Shown: positions 44,921 to 61,525, numbered from the stretch's first letter. The stretch: DNA of 64,000 nt from Candidatus Syntrophocurvum alkaliphilum (GCF_009734445.1 NZ_CP046457.1:1544001-1608000), one strand, 5' to 3'. Program-made: numbers and translations. The notes: a model not told the origin generated them from the sequence alone.

Positions 44921-45466
44921 TTAGTCCTCTATTTGTTTTTTGGGGTAGTAATTATATATATCATCTGATTCTAATGCATATGCAAATCGCTGTAGCCACT
45001 CATAAAATATAAATGCCTTCTCCATATCTTTTAAATCTTGATTAACTTCTTCTTTCACCCTATCAGATTCAGGGTTAGTAGCAATTTCTTCAAGCAAAGG
45101 CTTTACTTGTTCAGCTGCCTTCATATAAATATTTCTTTCTTGGCGCATGTTATTAACAAAAAATGAAATAAAATTTTTAAAAAAATCCTTTTCTGCGATG
45201 TAATAATCTTTCCTACTTCCTTTTTCCCAAACCTTAATCACCATATCCAACTCTAATAACTTGCGCAAACCATTGCTAACACTCCCTTTACTCATAGCAA
45301 CATTTTTAGCTATACCATCTAAGGACATTGGTTCACGAGAAAAATACAAAACTCCATAAATTCTACCTATAGAAGGTGTAACACCGTAAACAACCATAGT
45401 TTGAGCTAAAGCACTTATCATGATATCCCTAGTTTCCTCTATTTGTGTTAATTGATTTTTTCCCAT
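44921..45466 (-). CDS. GbsR/MarR-type transcriptional regulator
   Basis: 181 residues. The winged-helix segment GRIYGVLYFSREPMSLDGIAKNVAMSKGSVSNGLRKLLELDMV is characteristic of the GbsR branch, which in Bacillus senses choline/glycine betaine and represses uptake and synthesis genes. The C-terminal half is helical for dimerisation. It lies directly downstream of a glycine-betaine-type binding protein gene, which supports that assignment. Its upstream region carries TTTTAAATGTTTTACA-type sequence related to a palindrome in front of the hydrolase gene (47317). Confidence 0.88.
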   Translation of the reverse strand: MGKNQLTQIEETRDIMISALAQTMVVYGVTPSIGRIYGVLYFSREPMSLDGIAKNVAMSKGSVSNGLRKLLELDMVIKVWEKGSRKDYYIAEKDFFKNFISFFVNNMRQERNIYMKAAEQVKPLLEEIATNPESDRVKEEVNQDLKDMEKAFIFYEWLQRFAYALESDDIYNYYPKKQIED

Positions 45467-45566
45467 AGTAATACCCCTTCAATTTATTTAATTTATTTTA
45501 AATGTTTTACACAATTTGTTTTATTTTAAATTTTTCCCTGAAAATATGCAATTATATTTTAATAAT

Positions 45567-45598
45567 AAAAAATACGAGGATAACCCTCGTATTTTTTA
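45567..45598. terminator. Bidirectional terminator with stem AATACGAGG
   Basis: AAAATACGAGG (45569-45579) pairs with CCTCGTATTTT (45585-45595), with A-runs on one side and T-runs on the other. The same stem sequence is used again at 47395-47426. Confidence 0.8.
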
Positions 45599-45641
45599 TA
45601 TCATTATATATACTGTTTATTTCATATGCTCTACTTATTTA

Positions 45642-46508
45642 TTATTGCAACCAGCTGTTAACAATATCTTCATTTTCAGCAACCCATTCTTGTGCAGCTG
45701 TTACCGGTGTAGCACCCTCATCTTGGGCTAAATCCATAGCTCTTGCTAACTCTTCAGTTTCAAAGTAGACATTATCAAGAAATTCTACAACCTCTGGTTG
45801 CTCATCCCCATAACCTTTACGTATTATGGTATCAATATGCTCTTCATCAGTAAAAGAGTTCTTTGGTTCATCAAGGAATTTTAAATCAAATCTACTAAAC
45901 TTCCAATGGGGGCTCCATGCAGTTATAACAACCCACTCTTCTCTAGCTATTTTACGATCTAACTCAGCAGTCATACCTGCATCACTACTTTCAATAAGTT
46001 CAAAATCAAGGTTATAGTCAACTATAGCATCTTCAGCATTAATCATAATTCCTGTACCAGCTTCAATTCCAACTATTTTTTGATCAAATTTGTGTTTGTA
46101 ATCATTCATTTCTTTTACTGAATCAATAGTCACATATTCTGGTACTCCAAAGCCTACTATAGCACCCTCCATATTAGGGCCTAGGTTCTCGAGACTATCG
46201 GCATGACGTTCCACATATTCTCCATCTGTAACTGGTAGCCAAGCACAAACTGTTACATCAGCATCTCTATTAGCTAGCGCCTCATATATAACTACATTTG
46301 AACCTACAGGTATTAATTCAACATCATACCCCATTTCACTTTCGAGCACTTCTGCTACAACATGTGAAGCTGCAGTTGCACATGACCATTCAACATATAC
46401 AATTTTTACAGGCTCTTCATCTTGTGCAGTAGTACCACATCCAACTACACTAAAAGCTATTAAAGCTATAATTGTTAATAAAGCTATTTTACTTCTCATT
46501 TTTAGCAT
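45642..46508 (-). CDS. Glycine betaine/proline-type ABC substrate-binding lipoprotein (orphan)
   Basis: 288 residues. A lipoprotein signal (LLTIIALIAFSVVGCG) is followed by an OpuAC-type binding fold: VYVEWSCATAASHVVAEVLESEMGYDVELI, then CAWLPVTD and ITAWSPHWKFSRFDLKFL. These provide the tryptophans expected for a quaternary-amine cage. It would bind betaine, choline, carnitine or a similar compound outside the cell. No permease or ATPase gene is nearby, so it must use components encoded elsewhere. AGGAGGG precedes the ATG. Confidence 0.9.
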   Translation of the reverse strand: MLKMRSKIALLTIIALIAFSVVGCGTTAQDEEPVKIVYVEWSCATAASHVVAEVLESEMGYDVELIPVGSNVVIYEALANRDADVTVCAWLPVTDGEYVERHADSLENLGPNMEGAIVGFGVPEYVTIDSVKEMNDYKHKFDQKIVGIEAGTGIMINAEDAIVDYNLDFELIESSDAGMTAELDRKIAREEWVVITAWSPHWKFSRFDLKFLDEPKNSFTDEEHIDTIIRKGYGDEQPEVVEFLDNVYFETEELARAMDLAQDEGATPVTAAQEWVAENEDIVNSWLQ

Positions 46509-46580
46509 TTTTTAATTTCCCTCCTATATGTTTTAACAGTTTGCTATCTATTTTTTGCCAAACACACCTCCCCATTGGCT

Positions 46581-46592
46581 AGTTTGCAAACT
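46581..46592. promoter_or_regulatory. Palindrome AGTTTGCAAACT between hydrolase and binding-protein genes
   Basis: Perfect 12-base palindrome in the 100-bp gap upstream of the binding-protein gene, with a related TTTGC...GCCAAAC sequence around it. A possible operator for the adjacent GbsR-type regulator, though it differs from the 47317 palindrome. Confidence 0.3.
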
Positions 46593-46608
46593 CTTTTATA
46601 CTACCTTT

Positions 46609-47268
46609 TTATTTATTTAATTGTTGAAAAACCTCTGCGATGTTGTTATCATCAAATTTTAATTCATCTGGCTCTGTCCATTTCCAAGCTTTATAATTTT
46701 TTCCGTCTAGTTTTTTAATAAGTTCTTTTGTATCGTAAACCTCTATTCCATAAACCCAATTAGACATTATAAGAATAGAAGACATGTGTGCACCAATGTT
46801 AGTAGTTGAACATATATCTTTAACTAAGTTAACTTGGTAGTCATTGGCAAAAGCATCAAATACGCTAGTCATTAAACAACCATCCGTTACTAAGCCTCCA
46901 ATGATTAAATGCTTTGTATTTAAACTTTTTAATGTAAGATCTAGGCTTGTTTGGTAAAAACCACTCCAACGATGCTTGTCTATTACTATATCCTCTTGCT
47001 CCGGCTTTATTTCATCAAATATTTCTATACTATCTGTATTTGAATTATAAAAAATAGGCTCACCATTTTTATCTAATGGATCTTTATATGCAAGACCAAC
47101 ACAGTCTTGCCTGTTAATATGACGAGTGTAAATAATAGGGATTTCTAATTTTCTACATTGGCTAATTAACTCCTTAGTATTACTAATTACATTATCAAGT
47201 TCTAATAAATCATATTTGGTTTCTTTTTGTAGGTCTATTAGTAGAAGTGCTGTTTCATTTAATTTCAT
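46609..47268 (-). CDS. Isochorismatase-family cysteine hydrolase
   Basis: 219 residues. Catalytic triad candidates are Asp12 (LLIDLQKE), the Lys in VIDKHRWSGF and the Cys in GLVTDGCLMTSVFDA. The family includes isochorismatase, nicotinamidase and N-carbamoylsarcosine amidase. Its position upstream of an amine-binding protein and a GbsR-type regulator suggests an amide or carbamoyl derivative of a small amine as substrate, but that is only inference. Probably co-transcribed with the binding protein (no terminator between). Confidence 0.85.
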   Translation of the reverse strand: MKLNETALLLIDLQKETKYDLLELDNVISNTKELISQCRKLEIPIIYTRHINRQDCVGLAYKDPLDKNGEPIFYNSNTDSIEIFDEIKPEQEDIVIDKHRWSGFYQTSLDLTLKSLNTKHLIIGGLVTDGCLMTSVFDAFANDYQVNLVKDICSTTNIGAHMSSILIMSNWVYGIEVYDTKELIKKLDGKNYKAWKWTEPDELKFDDNNIAEVFQQLNK

Positions 47269-47316
47269 TTTTTATTCCTCCATTTTATATATTTAACTAT
47301 TATATTTGTTTAATTT

Positions 47317-47334
47317 GTTTAAAATATTTTAAAC
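47317..47334. promoter_or_regulatory. Perfect 18-bp palindrome upstream of the hydrolase/binding-protein operon
   Basis: GTTTAAAATATTTTAAAC is fully palindromic and lies about 50 bp before the hydrolase start. Its right half and following bases (TTTTAAACGTTTTGTA) resemble TTTTAAATGTTTTACA upstream of the GbsR-type gene, consistent with binding sites for that regulator. Confidence 0.45.
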
Positions 47335-47394
47335 GTTTTGTATATAATATCTTTAAGTGTTTTCATGTGCAATTTTCATATCATTAGCTGAAAT

Positions 47395-47426
47395 AAAAAA
47401 TACGAGGATATCACCTCGTATTTTTT
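47395..47426. terminator. Terminator after the amidase, same stem as at 45567
   Basis: AAAAAATACGAGG (47395-47407) pairs with CCTCGTATTTTTT (47414-47426). The 13-base arms repeat the stem of the terminator at 45567-45598, so two identical stems bracket the hydrolase/binding-protein block. Confidence 0.8.
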
Positions 47427-47491
47427 ATTTGGCTTACAAATACTTTTAAATAGTCATAAATACTACAGATTAAATATAATTTTATATTTTA

Positions 47492-48163
47492 TTATTTCTC
47501 ACCTAATGATTTACGCAGTATTTTTATAAAATTTAGTACAACTCCCAATACGAACCATTTACTAGCTGGCTCATCTGGTTCATGTTGTTTAATGTCTATT
47601 AAACCTATTTCACTAGCTTCTTTCATTATATTAACTTTCCATTCAGGTACACTCACATTATCCTCTCCTTTTTTAAGGTCATTAAACAATCTATCCCAAG
47701 AAAAATTTTCACCTGGGCAGTTAGGTCGGTTTACACTATCAATACGATAGTGGCCAATAATATGATCTCTTGTAACTGGTATCTCCCACTTATCAATTAG
47801 CTTATTATGAAGCCATAAAGTAGCTTGGTATTGTTTTTCAGTTAATGACTCACCTGCTAAAGCTTCATGCTCTATAGTTAAAGTATAGGCATTAGGATTA
47901 GTACCATCATATAAAATCCAGCTTGGTTGGTTTACCACTCCATTAGTAAAGGCTGTATCCTCATCCTTGACTAATTGAAATATCTCTCCATCTTTAGTTA
48001 CTAAATAATGAGAACTAACTCTTGCATTAGGATTTTGCATCCAGTGTAAGGTGCCTGGGTATAATCCATCAGTTATATGATTTACTATCGCTATAGGCTT
48101 GCGCCCATTTCTTCCCTTTCTATAATTTGGAGTTCCCACCCATTCAATTTTAAATTCTGCCAT
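47492..48163 (-). CDS. N-acetylmuramoyl-L-alanine amidase (Amidase_2/PGRP type)
   Basis: 223 residues. The zinc amidase domain spans residues 1-165: VNHITDG (His29), SSHYLVTKDGEIFQLV, YTLTIEHEA, IIGHYRIDSVNRPNCPG (second His and the Cys ligand). A short C-terminal tail follows (EWKVNIMKEASEIGLI...). There is no signal peptide, as in mother-cell or phage-type amidases. A sporulation-type promoter candidate lies just upstream, so a spore-related role is possible. AGGTG lies before the ATG. Confidence 0.9.
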   Translation of the reverse strand: MAEFKIEWVGTPNYRKGRNGRKPIAIVNHITDGLYPGTLHWMQNPNARVSSHYLVTKDGEIFQLVKDEDTAFTNGVVNQPSWILYDGTNPNAYTLTIEHEALAGESLTEKQYQATLWLHNKLIDKWEIPVTRDHIIGHYRIDSVNRPNCPGENFSWDRLFNDLKKGEDNVSVPEWKVNIMKEASEIGLIDIKQHEPDEPASKWFVLGVVLNFIKILRKSLGEK

Positions 48164-48179
48164 TTTCTCACCTCTATAT

Positions 48180-48206
48180 AATTATATGAAATATACTAAT
48201 TTTTGT
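48180..48206 (-). promoter_or_regulatory. Candidate sporulation promoter for the amidase (AC-N16-CATATAATT)
   Basis: On the minus strand AC (48205-48206), 16 bases, then CATATAATT (48180-48188). It resembles sigma-K/sigma-E promoters but is one base shorter in spacing and lacks the final TA seen at the four collagen-locus promoters. It ends only 16 bases before the start codon. Confidence 0.3.
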
Positions 48207-48313
48207 TGTCTTGCGGAAATTTAAAAAACTGCTGCTATAAATTTAGTAAAATATAAAGGATGATTACAAAATAAAAAGTAAGTAAAATTATAATAAATAA
48301 GAAGTGACAGAAC

Positions 48314-49288
48314 TTATTTTGACCATGGTTTAAATAAAAATTGAGGCTTTTCCTTAATATCTAAGAATTTAATAAACCCTGCCCCAAATTGACTCTGTAC
48401 TAATATAGCTACTGCCACCATAATAGCAGCATTAGTTCCAAATATAGTAGTTGCTAAACCTATTGCAATAGCTAAATTTCTATGTGCAGTACTAAATACA
48501 AAAGCAATAGCTTCTTTTCTTTTGAAATACAGCTTACCTATTATCATCGATATTAAATAATTCATTGTATAAAAAAATACTTGCACAAAAAAAGCAAGTA
48601 TTAAAATACTAGGTTGATTAATTAATGTGTGTGAATTTAAACTTATACTAGAAAAAATAATATATACCATTCCCCATGCGCTTATAGCTGGAAATATAGG
48701 CTTTATTCGTTCTTCAAAATACTGTTCTGTAAACTTTTTTAAAAGAATATGGTAAGTTATTAATCCAAGAATTAGGGGAATAAGTATAACTAACCCTATA
48801 GTTTTTAATATAGCAAAAGTATCTATTAGCACATGATTTCCAACCATAACCAGTAAATACCATGGAGCTAATATAGCACCTAAAATAATACTAAAAACCA
48901 TAATCTTAATTGTAGTGGTTACGTCTCCACCCGCAATTAATGTATATACTATAGCCATATTAGATGTTGGTAGTATTGCAAGTACAGCTAGTCCAGCAAA
49001 TAGCTCTGGATGATTGAAAAGAAAAATACTTCCTATAAAAAAAGCTGAAATGGGTATAATTACAAAATTCATTACCAAAGATGCTACTAGCAGTAATTTA
49101 TTATTTAGGTTTAATACTTCATTTAATCTAAAACCAATCATACTAGGGAAAACCATAAGCATAGTTATGGGAATAATAAATTGAGTCAAAGATGTAGTAT
49201 CTATAAATAACCCAACATTAAAACCTAAAACTAACGTAATAACTACAGATAAAGCAATATTATTTTTTGGAGCCATTATTATTTTCAT
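48314..49288 (-). CDS. Bile acid:sodium symporter (BASS/arsenite-permease-like) family protein
   Basis: 324 residues with 9-10 membrane helices. Family-like stretches are ILPTSNMAIVYTLIAGGDVTTTIKIM, the GDVTT crossing motif, and FVFSTAHRNLAIAIGLATTIFG in the second half. BASS-fold proteins move organic anions with sodium; the substrate here cannot be assigned. It stands alone on the minus strand between the amidase and the glycosyltransferase. Confidence 0.8.
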   Translation of the reverse strand: MKIIMAPKNNIALSVVITLVLGFNVGLFIDTTSLTQFIIPITMLMVFPSMIGFRLNEVLNLNNKLLLVASLVMNFVIIPISAFFIGSIFLFNHPELFAGLAVLAILPTSNMAIVYTLIAGGDVTTTIKIMVFSIILGAILAPWYLLVMVGNHVLIDTFAILKTIGLVILIPLILGLITYHILLKKFTEQYFEERIKPIFPAISAWGMVYIIFSSISLNSHTLINQPSILILAFFVQVFFYTMNYLISMIIGKLYFKRKEAIAFVFSTAHRNLAIAIGLATTIFGTNAAIMVAVAILVQSQFGAGFIKFLDIKEKPQFLFKPWSK

Positions 49289-49375
49289 CTGACATCACCA
49301 GTTTTATAGTTAAGTTAGGTTTTGTTATTAAATACTAACTATGTAAAGTAAATAATAGAAATAATCGTTTTTTTA

Positions 49376-49411
49376 TAAAACAAATAAAGGGAGACTAGCA
49401 GTGTCTCCCTT
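49376..49411 (-). terminator. Terminator after the tandem glycosyltransferase
   Basis: On the minus strand AAGGGAGAC (49403-49411) pairs with GTCTCCCTT (49387-49395), followed by TATTTGTTTT. Just upstream an 18-bp direct duplication (ATTTTAATTTAATCTTTT twice, about 49424-49459) straddles the stop codon. Confidence 0.75.
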
Positions 49412-49444
49412 GTTCCTCAAACTATTTTAATTTAATCTTTTATT

Positions 49445-51262
49445 TTAATTTAATCTTTTCTTTAAATATTCCCTATTCTGTAAAACATTTTTATTATTAG
49501 GAACATATTGTGCAGCTAACTCATTATGTTTATAGGCTAATTCATATTGTCCAAGCCGATCGTAACAAACGCAAAGCTGTATATGAGGAACCCACGTCCA
49601 TGAAGCATGATCTATATAACCACGAACTTGTTCTGGCTTTTCTAGTTGAGTAGCCAACTTATACCAAAATATAGCTTGTTTATAGTTTTCTTTTAGACTA
49701 AATAAATTGCCCAATCTACAACAGAGCTCCGCCCTAGGAGTATCATATAAAAATGATTTAAAAATATAATATTTAGCTTTTTCATGGTCACCAAGCTTAA
49801 TAAAACAATCTACTAATTTTCTACATGCTGATATGTTATCCTCTACCCACCCCTGTTCAGTTTCTAAAAATTTCTGATACCATTCTATGGCCTTTTCATA
49901 CATTTGATGATCCATTAATTCATTAGCATAATAATATTGATCTCGTGGGGAAAAATCTTCACCATTAACTAACCGTTTTTCATAAATTCTAATATTTCTT
50001 TTTGAATCATGCGACTCTCGCTTATGTGTTATAGCAATATCACTATCCAAAACTTTACCATGTACTGCTAAATATTCATGTACTGCTCCAATCCATTTAA
50101 AACCTTTAGAACGTTTTACTAGACGGTTTCTTCTAAGACTACTAGTTACATTTCCATTTTCATCAAATGAAAGATTATAATTCATAGTAACCGAATCATA
50201 AACAGGATCTAAATTTTCTTTTAAGGAAAGTAATTTTAGGCCGTCTTCTTCTGTTAAAATATCATCAGCATCTAACCAAAGTATATATTCCTTTGTAGCA
50301 AGACTAAAAGCAAAATTTCTAGCAGCGGCAAAATCATCTATCCAAGTAAAATCATATATTTTTTCTGTGAAAATTGAGGCTATTTCTTTAGTTTTATCAG
50401 TTGAACCTGTATCTACAATAATAATTTCATCTACAATATTTTTAACACTATTCAAACAACGCGCTAAAACTTTCTCTTCATTTTTTACTATCATACATAA
50501 ACTAATTGTTATAGGAACCCTCATCTTTAAAAGATAATCTGTTATATTAAATCCCCATTTATCAATGGCTTTTTGTTTGTTTTCCTTGAGTAGTTTATTA
50601 AAATAATCTATATCAGCTGTAGGTAGAGATAGTGGGTTGATATAATAAACAAAAGAATCGAGTGCTATATACAAAGTATAATCTTTATTGATAGCTCGTA
50701 AGCAGAAATCATCATCTTCGTAAGTTCCAATACCAAACCGTTCATCAAAACCACCTAGAGCTAAAAACACTTCCCTTTTAACCAGCATACAATGACTTAA
50801 TAATCTAAAGGTCTGTTTAAAAAGCCCTAGATTTTGATTGTGATTTTTTTCTGCAAATGAATCTATTTCTATTATATTTTTAGATGGTAATTGAATACAT
50901 TGATGTCCACTGACATCATTACTTACTGGCCCAACTATTCCCGCATTAGGCTGAGTTGTTATGCATTGCATCATGTTACTTAAAGAGTATTTAGTTAATA
51001 TACTGTTTTGACTCATAAACAGTATATAGTCTCCGCTAGACAACTCAAACCCCTGATTATAGCTCTTTGCAATGCCTACATTTTCCGAGTTAAAAATAGT
51101 TTTAATATCCATTTTAGCTTGCAAATATTCTATAGTTTCTTTTGGTGAACCATTATCAACTATAATTAATTCGTATAAATCAGCATACTTTTCAATACGC
51201 TCAAGAGCTTTTTGAATCATTTGTAAATGATTATGTGTTAATAAAACTAAACTTATTTTCAT
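49445..51262 (-). CDS. Tandem GT2 glycosyltransferase with C-terminal TPR repeats
   Basis: 605 residues. GT2 domain 1 (about 1-235): SLVLLTHNHLQMIQKAL and IIVDNGS, but the DxD site reads FMSQNS (near residue 82) with no aspartate. GT2 domain 2 (about 250-400): SLCMIVKNEEKVLARCL, IIVDTGSTDKTKEIA and an intact WLDADD near 331. Residues 430-600 are TPR-like helices (YEKAIEWYQKFLE, YKQAIFWYKLATQLE). Enzymes of this layout decorate surface glycoproteins. It lies beside collagen-like genes whose threonine-rich repeats are plausible substrates. A CATATTTTA element lies upstream, but without the AC -35. Confidence 0.85.
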   Translation of the reverse strand: MKISLVLLTHNHLQMIQKALERIEKYADLYELIIVDNGSPKETIEYLQAKMDIKTIFNSENVGIAKSYNQGFELSSGDYILFMSQNSILTKYSLSNMMQCITTQPNAGIVGPVSNDVSGHQCIQLPSKNIIEIDSFAEKNHNQNLGLFKQTFRLLSHCMLVKREVFLALGGFDERFGIGTYEDDDFCLRAINKDYTLYIALDSFVYYINPLSLPTADIDYFNKLLKENKQKAIDKWGFNITDYLLKMRVPITISLCMIVKNEEKVLARCLNSVKNIVDEIIIVDTGSTDKTKEIASIFTEKIYDFTWIDDFAAARNFAFSLATKEYILWLDADDILTEEDGLKLLSLKENLDPVYDSVTMNYNLSFDENGNVTSSLRRNRLVKRSKGFKWIGAVHEYLAVHGKVLDSDIAITHKRESHDSKRNIRIYEKRLVNGEDFSPRDQYYYANELMDHQMYEKAIEWYQKFLETEQGWVEDNISACRKLVDCFIKLGDHEKAKYYIFKSFLYDTPRAELCCRLGNLFSLKENYKQAIFWYKLATQLEKPEQVRGYIDHASWTWVPHIQLCVCYDRLGQYELAYKHNELAAQYVPNNKNVLQNREYLKKRLN

Positions 51263-51353
51263 AAATTCACCTTCAATAAATATTCGTAACTAGTTTATTA
51301 ATAAAATATGTGAATAATGAAACCTTTTTAATCTAATAAATATTTATATTAAT

Positions 51354-51382
51354 GGGCTGCCTTGAAAATACAAAAACAGCCC
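51354..51382 (-). terminator. Weak hairpin after the collagen-like operon
   Basis: GGGCTG (51354-51359) pairs with CAGCCC (51377-51382) over a 17-base loop, 40 bp past the stop of the 92-residue protein gene. The T-tail is poor, so termination is uncertain. Confidence 0.35.
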
Positions 51383-51421
51383 CTAATGAATTAGATTTTA
51401 ATATTTAAATGTAAATTGCTA

Positions 51422-51700
51422 TTAGAATATGACAGCATTTAATGCTCTAATAAGTGCTTGTGCACTGTCAATATTTGTACCGGAAACTGTAATTCTTATT
51501 TCATACGTTGTGGTACCAGCTCCAGGTAAATCAACCCAAGTTAAATTAGGAATTTCAGATAGAACTCGCACTACTCCTGCCCCACTGTCATCTTCTCTTT
51601 CAATTGTTAAAGTTGCAAGAGCATTAGTGCCATCGTGTAAGATATAAGTTATTGTATAATCATAAGAAGTACTGGTAGTTGTTGTTACTTCAACTTCCAC
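51422..51700 (-). CDS. Small beta-rich structural protein, unknown family
   Basis: 92 residues, rich in Thr, Val and Ile and alternating in a beta-strand pattern: VEVTTTTSTSYDYTITYIL, LATLTIERED, TYEIRITVSGT, ending in a helix-like SAQALIRALNAVIF. No Cys and no signal peptide, as in spore-surface and virion proteins. GTG start with AAGGG upstream. It lies 25 bp after the 401-residue protein gene and so is the last gene of the operon led by the 1322-residue collagen-like gene. Confidence 0.7.
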   Translation of the reverse strand: MEVEVTTTTSTSYDYTITYILHDGTNALATLTIEREDDSGAGVVRVLSEIPNLTWVDLPGAGTTTYEIRITVSGTNIDSAQALIRALNAVIF

Positions 51701-51725
51701 AATGACAGCCCTTAATAAAAAATTT

Positions 51726-52931
51726 TTACCAGCTTTCTACAACCCTAAATACTGCATTCACTGTGTTATTACCACTTGCACCTATATCTGCTACTGCTAA
51801 AGTAACTGTTGCATCAATAGGTAAAGTAAAATCTAATAATTCAGCAGTAGCTACAACTCTACTAAAGAATCCTCCTCCTGCTGTAACACCCTGGAAAACC
51901 ACTTCTCCACCTGTAATAGTTTCAGAAGTTCTATTTACTAAAAGAGCAGTTTCATCATTAGGAATATTAGTAGTAACAGTCGGAAACGTCTCAAATGCAC
52001 CATCTATAGTACCACCTAATAAAACCTGATAGGATAATTCTGTTGTAGAAATAATATTAATTTCTTCTAATTCAACTTGAACCGAATTAGGCCTACCTGT
52101 AGCAGGAAATTCTGCCTTTCTAACAAAAGATATAACAGGTCTTAGGGTAGATGTTACATTAGTAACAGTCCTTCGTTCTGAAGTCACTCTAAAAGTAGGG
52201 GTGTATTTCCCTATAATAGTATATTCTCTACCACCAACAAATAAATCAAAGCTTTCACTTGTACCATCATTGTCAATCTCTGCTCTTAATGGTTGATTAG
52301 GATCTATTATACTTGTTAAGCCAATCGGAACATATCGATGTACAGTAATTACTTTTTGAGCTAATGTTGTAGGATTAGGAAGTACTACCTGAAATTCAAT
52401 TGTTCCATATCCGTACCAAGTAAATAATATTTGATAAATATTTCCTTCACTTAAGTCTAATGTAGCCCCACTTGGCCCTGTTCCATCTAGTGGATCAACA
52501 TTCCAAGCAGATCGTGGAATCTCAGTGTCTACTCCACCTCTACGAATAACCACAAAAATATCATTACTATCAACTCCAAAAAAGAAACCATTTTGATTAT
52601 CAAATAAACCCCATCTTGCAACTTGATTTCCTATTGGCATGTTAGGAATCCTCACACCTATGCCAGCTTCTCCTGCAAAACCCGGTTCATATCTGCCCCT
52701 TAATGCACTTTCAAGAATAGCTGAGTCTGTTCCATCAGCAGTTGTACTTACTACATATTCAGTAGCATTATTTGTAACTGTTCCACTACCAGTTGTAAAA
52801 ACAACATCTCTTAAATTTGATACTCCGTAAACCGAAGTCAGTTCCACAATAGGAGTTCTTTTAGCTACTCTTAATTCATTAAACTGTGAGTTAACTGCTG
52901 GACCAATATTAGCTATTATTATATCTGACAC
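51726..52931 (-). CDS. Stand-alone copy of the collagen-protein head domain (phage-structural-like)
   Basis: About 401 residues, homologous along its whole length to the C-terminal ~400 residues of the 1322-residue protein: [14 protein letters not shown] there, NIGPAVNSQFNELR here. Shared segments include [15 protein letters not shown], RWGLFDxxNGxFFG, [20 protein letters not shown], FTWYGYGxxEF and LFVGGRxYxIIG. The WGLFD...[10 protein letters not shown]...FTWYGYG pattern resembles, from memory, a beta-sandwich domain found in tailed-phage virion proteins. No collagen region is present. GTG 52931 has GGAGG 7 bases upstream. It is 38 bp downstream of the collagen gene, so they probably assemble together. 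Confidence 0.8.
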   Translation of the reverse strand: MSDIIIANIGPAVNSQFNELRVAKRTPIVELTSVYGVSNLRDVVFTTGSGTVTNNATEYVVSTTADGTDSAILESALRGRYEPGFAGEAGIGVRIPNMPIGNQVARWGLFDNQNGFFFGVDSNDIFVVIRRGGVDTEIPRSAWNVDPLDGTGPSGATLDLSEGNIYQILFTWYGYGTIEFQVVLPNPTTLAQKVITVHRYVPIGLTSIIDPNQPLRAEIDNDGTSESFDLFVGGREYTIIGKYTPTFRVTSERRTVTNVTSTLRPVISFVRKAEFPATGRPNSVQVELEEINIISTTELSYQVLLGGTIDGAFETFPTVTTNIPNDETALLVNRTSETITGGEVVFQGVTAGGGFFSRVVATAELLDFTLPIDATVTLAVADIGASGNNTVNAVFRVVESW

Positions 52932-52969
52932 CAGTTGACCTCCTCTCAATTAGAGTATAAATATATAAA

Positions 52970-57153
<4,184 letters not shown>

Positions 57154-57187
57154 TTAGGAAAAGAGTTGATGAATGCTAATTTCCTAA
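57154..57187 (-). terminator. Hairpin after the 780-residue gene
   Basis: On the minus strand TTAGGAA (57181-57187) pairs with TTCCTAA (57154-57160) over a 20-base loop, followed by TTTT. It lies about 50 bp past the stop codon, exactly where duplicated module A begins. Confidence 0.45.
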
Positions 57188-57238
57188 ATTGAATATGAAT
57201 CTAATAAAATCATTCTTATAATTTTAAAAGAAATTTTA

Positions 57239-59796
<2,558 letters not shown>

Positions 59797-59843
59797 AGAA
59801 ATGCGTTATATGACATTTATTATAAATTGCTATCCTATTTTCT

Positions 59844-61271
<1,428 letters not shown>

Positions 61272-61287
61272 TTAAAATAAGTTTATA

Positions 61288-61315
61288 TACTTTATGCAAT
61301 TTAAAAGGCTAAAGT
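61288..61315 (-). promoter_or_regulatory. Sigma-K-type promoter of the 471-residue collagen gene
   Basis: AC (61314-61315), 17 bases, CATAAAGTA (61288-61296) on the minus strand. Same spacing and -10 form as the promoters at 56983 and 59626, in unrelated surrounding sequence, which argues for selection rather than copying. Confidence 0.75.
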
Positions 61316-61441
61316 TACTTTAACAAGTGAATATGATTTCTCATCTGGCAGTATGATATATCTCGCTCTAAGTGCGTCTACCGGTATACTTCCGGTTACT
61401 TCATTACCATCCGGAAAAGGTATTAAAGTAGTTGTGGGCAC
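61301..61441 (-). pseudogene. Collapsed remnant of a DNRLRE-collagen gene start
   Basis: A 46-codon open frame from GTG 61441 reads [20 protein letters not shown] and then VDALRA. The first part matches the extreme N-terminus of the collagen proteins (SSITLIPF). The second matches their residues around 70 ([15 protein letters not shown]), with about 60 residues deleted between. The DNA of the second part is almost identical to 56690-56740. After RARY the sequence is unrelated and contains the -35 of the promoter at 61288. It indicates a third, decayed copy of the module. Confidence 0.65.
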
Positions 61442-61497
61442 AATACCATCTACTTATTTTGAATAATAAAATTAATATAATCTAAGATAAAAAAGGT

Positions 61498-61525
61498 ACT
61501 TTTATAAAGAAATGAGCATATTGTA
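61498..61525 (+). promoter_or_regulatory. Sigma-K-type promoter of the UDP-sugar operon
   Basis: AC (61498-61499), 17 bases, CATATTGTA (61517-61525) on the plus strand, about 60 bp before the first gene of the operon. It matches the collagen-gene promoters in both spacing and -10 form. Confidence 0.7.

Noticed and set aside
51263-51330. Fifth sigma-K promoter before the tandem glycosyltransferase (CATATTTTA)
   Set aside because: The -10-like element is present but AC is missing at 16-17 bases upstream, and such AT-rich matches are frequent by chance.
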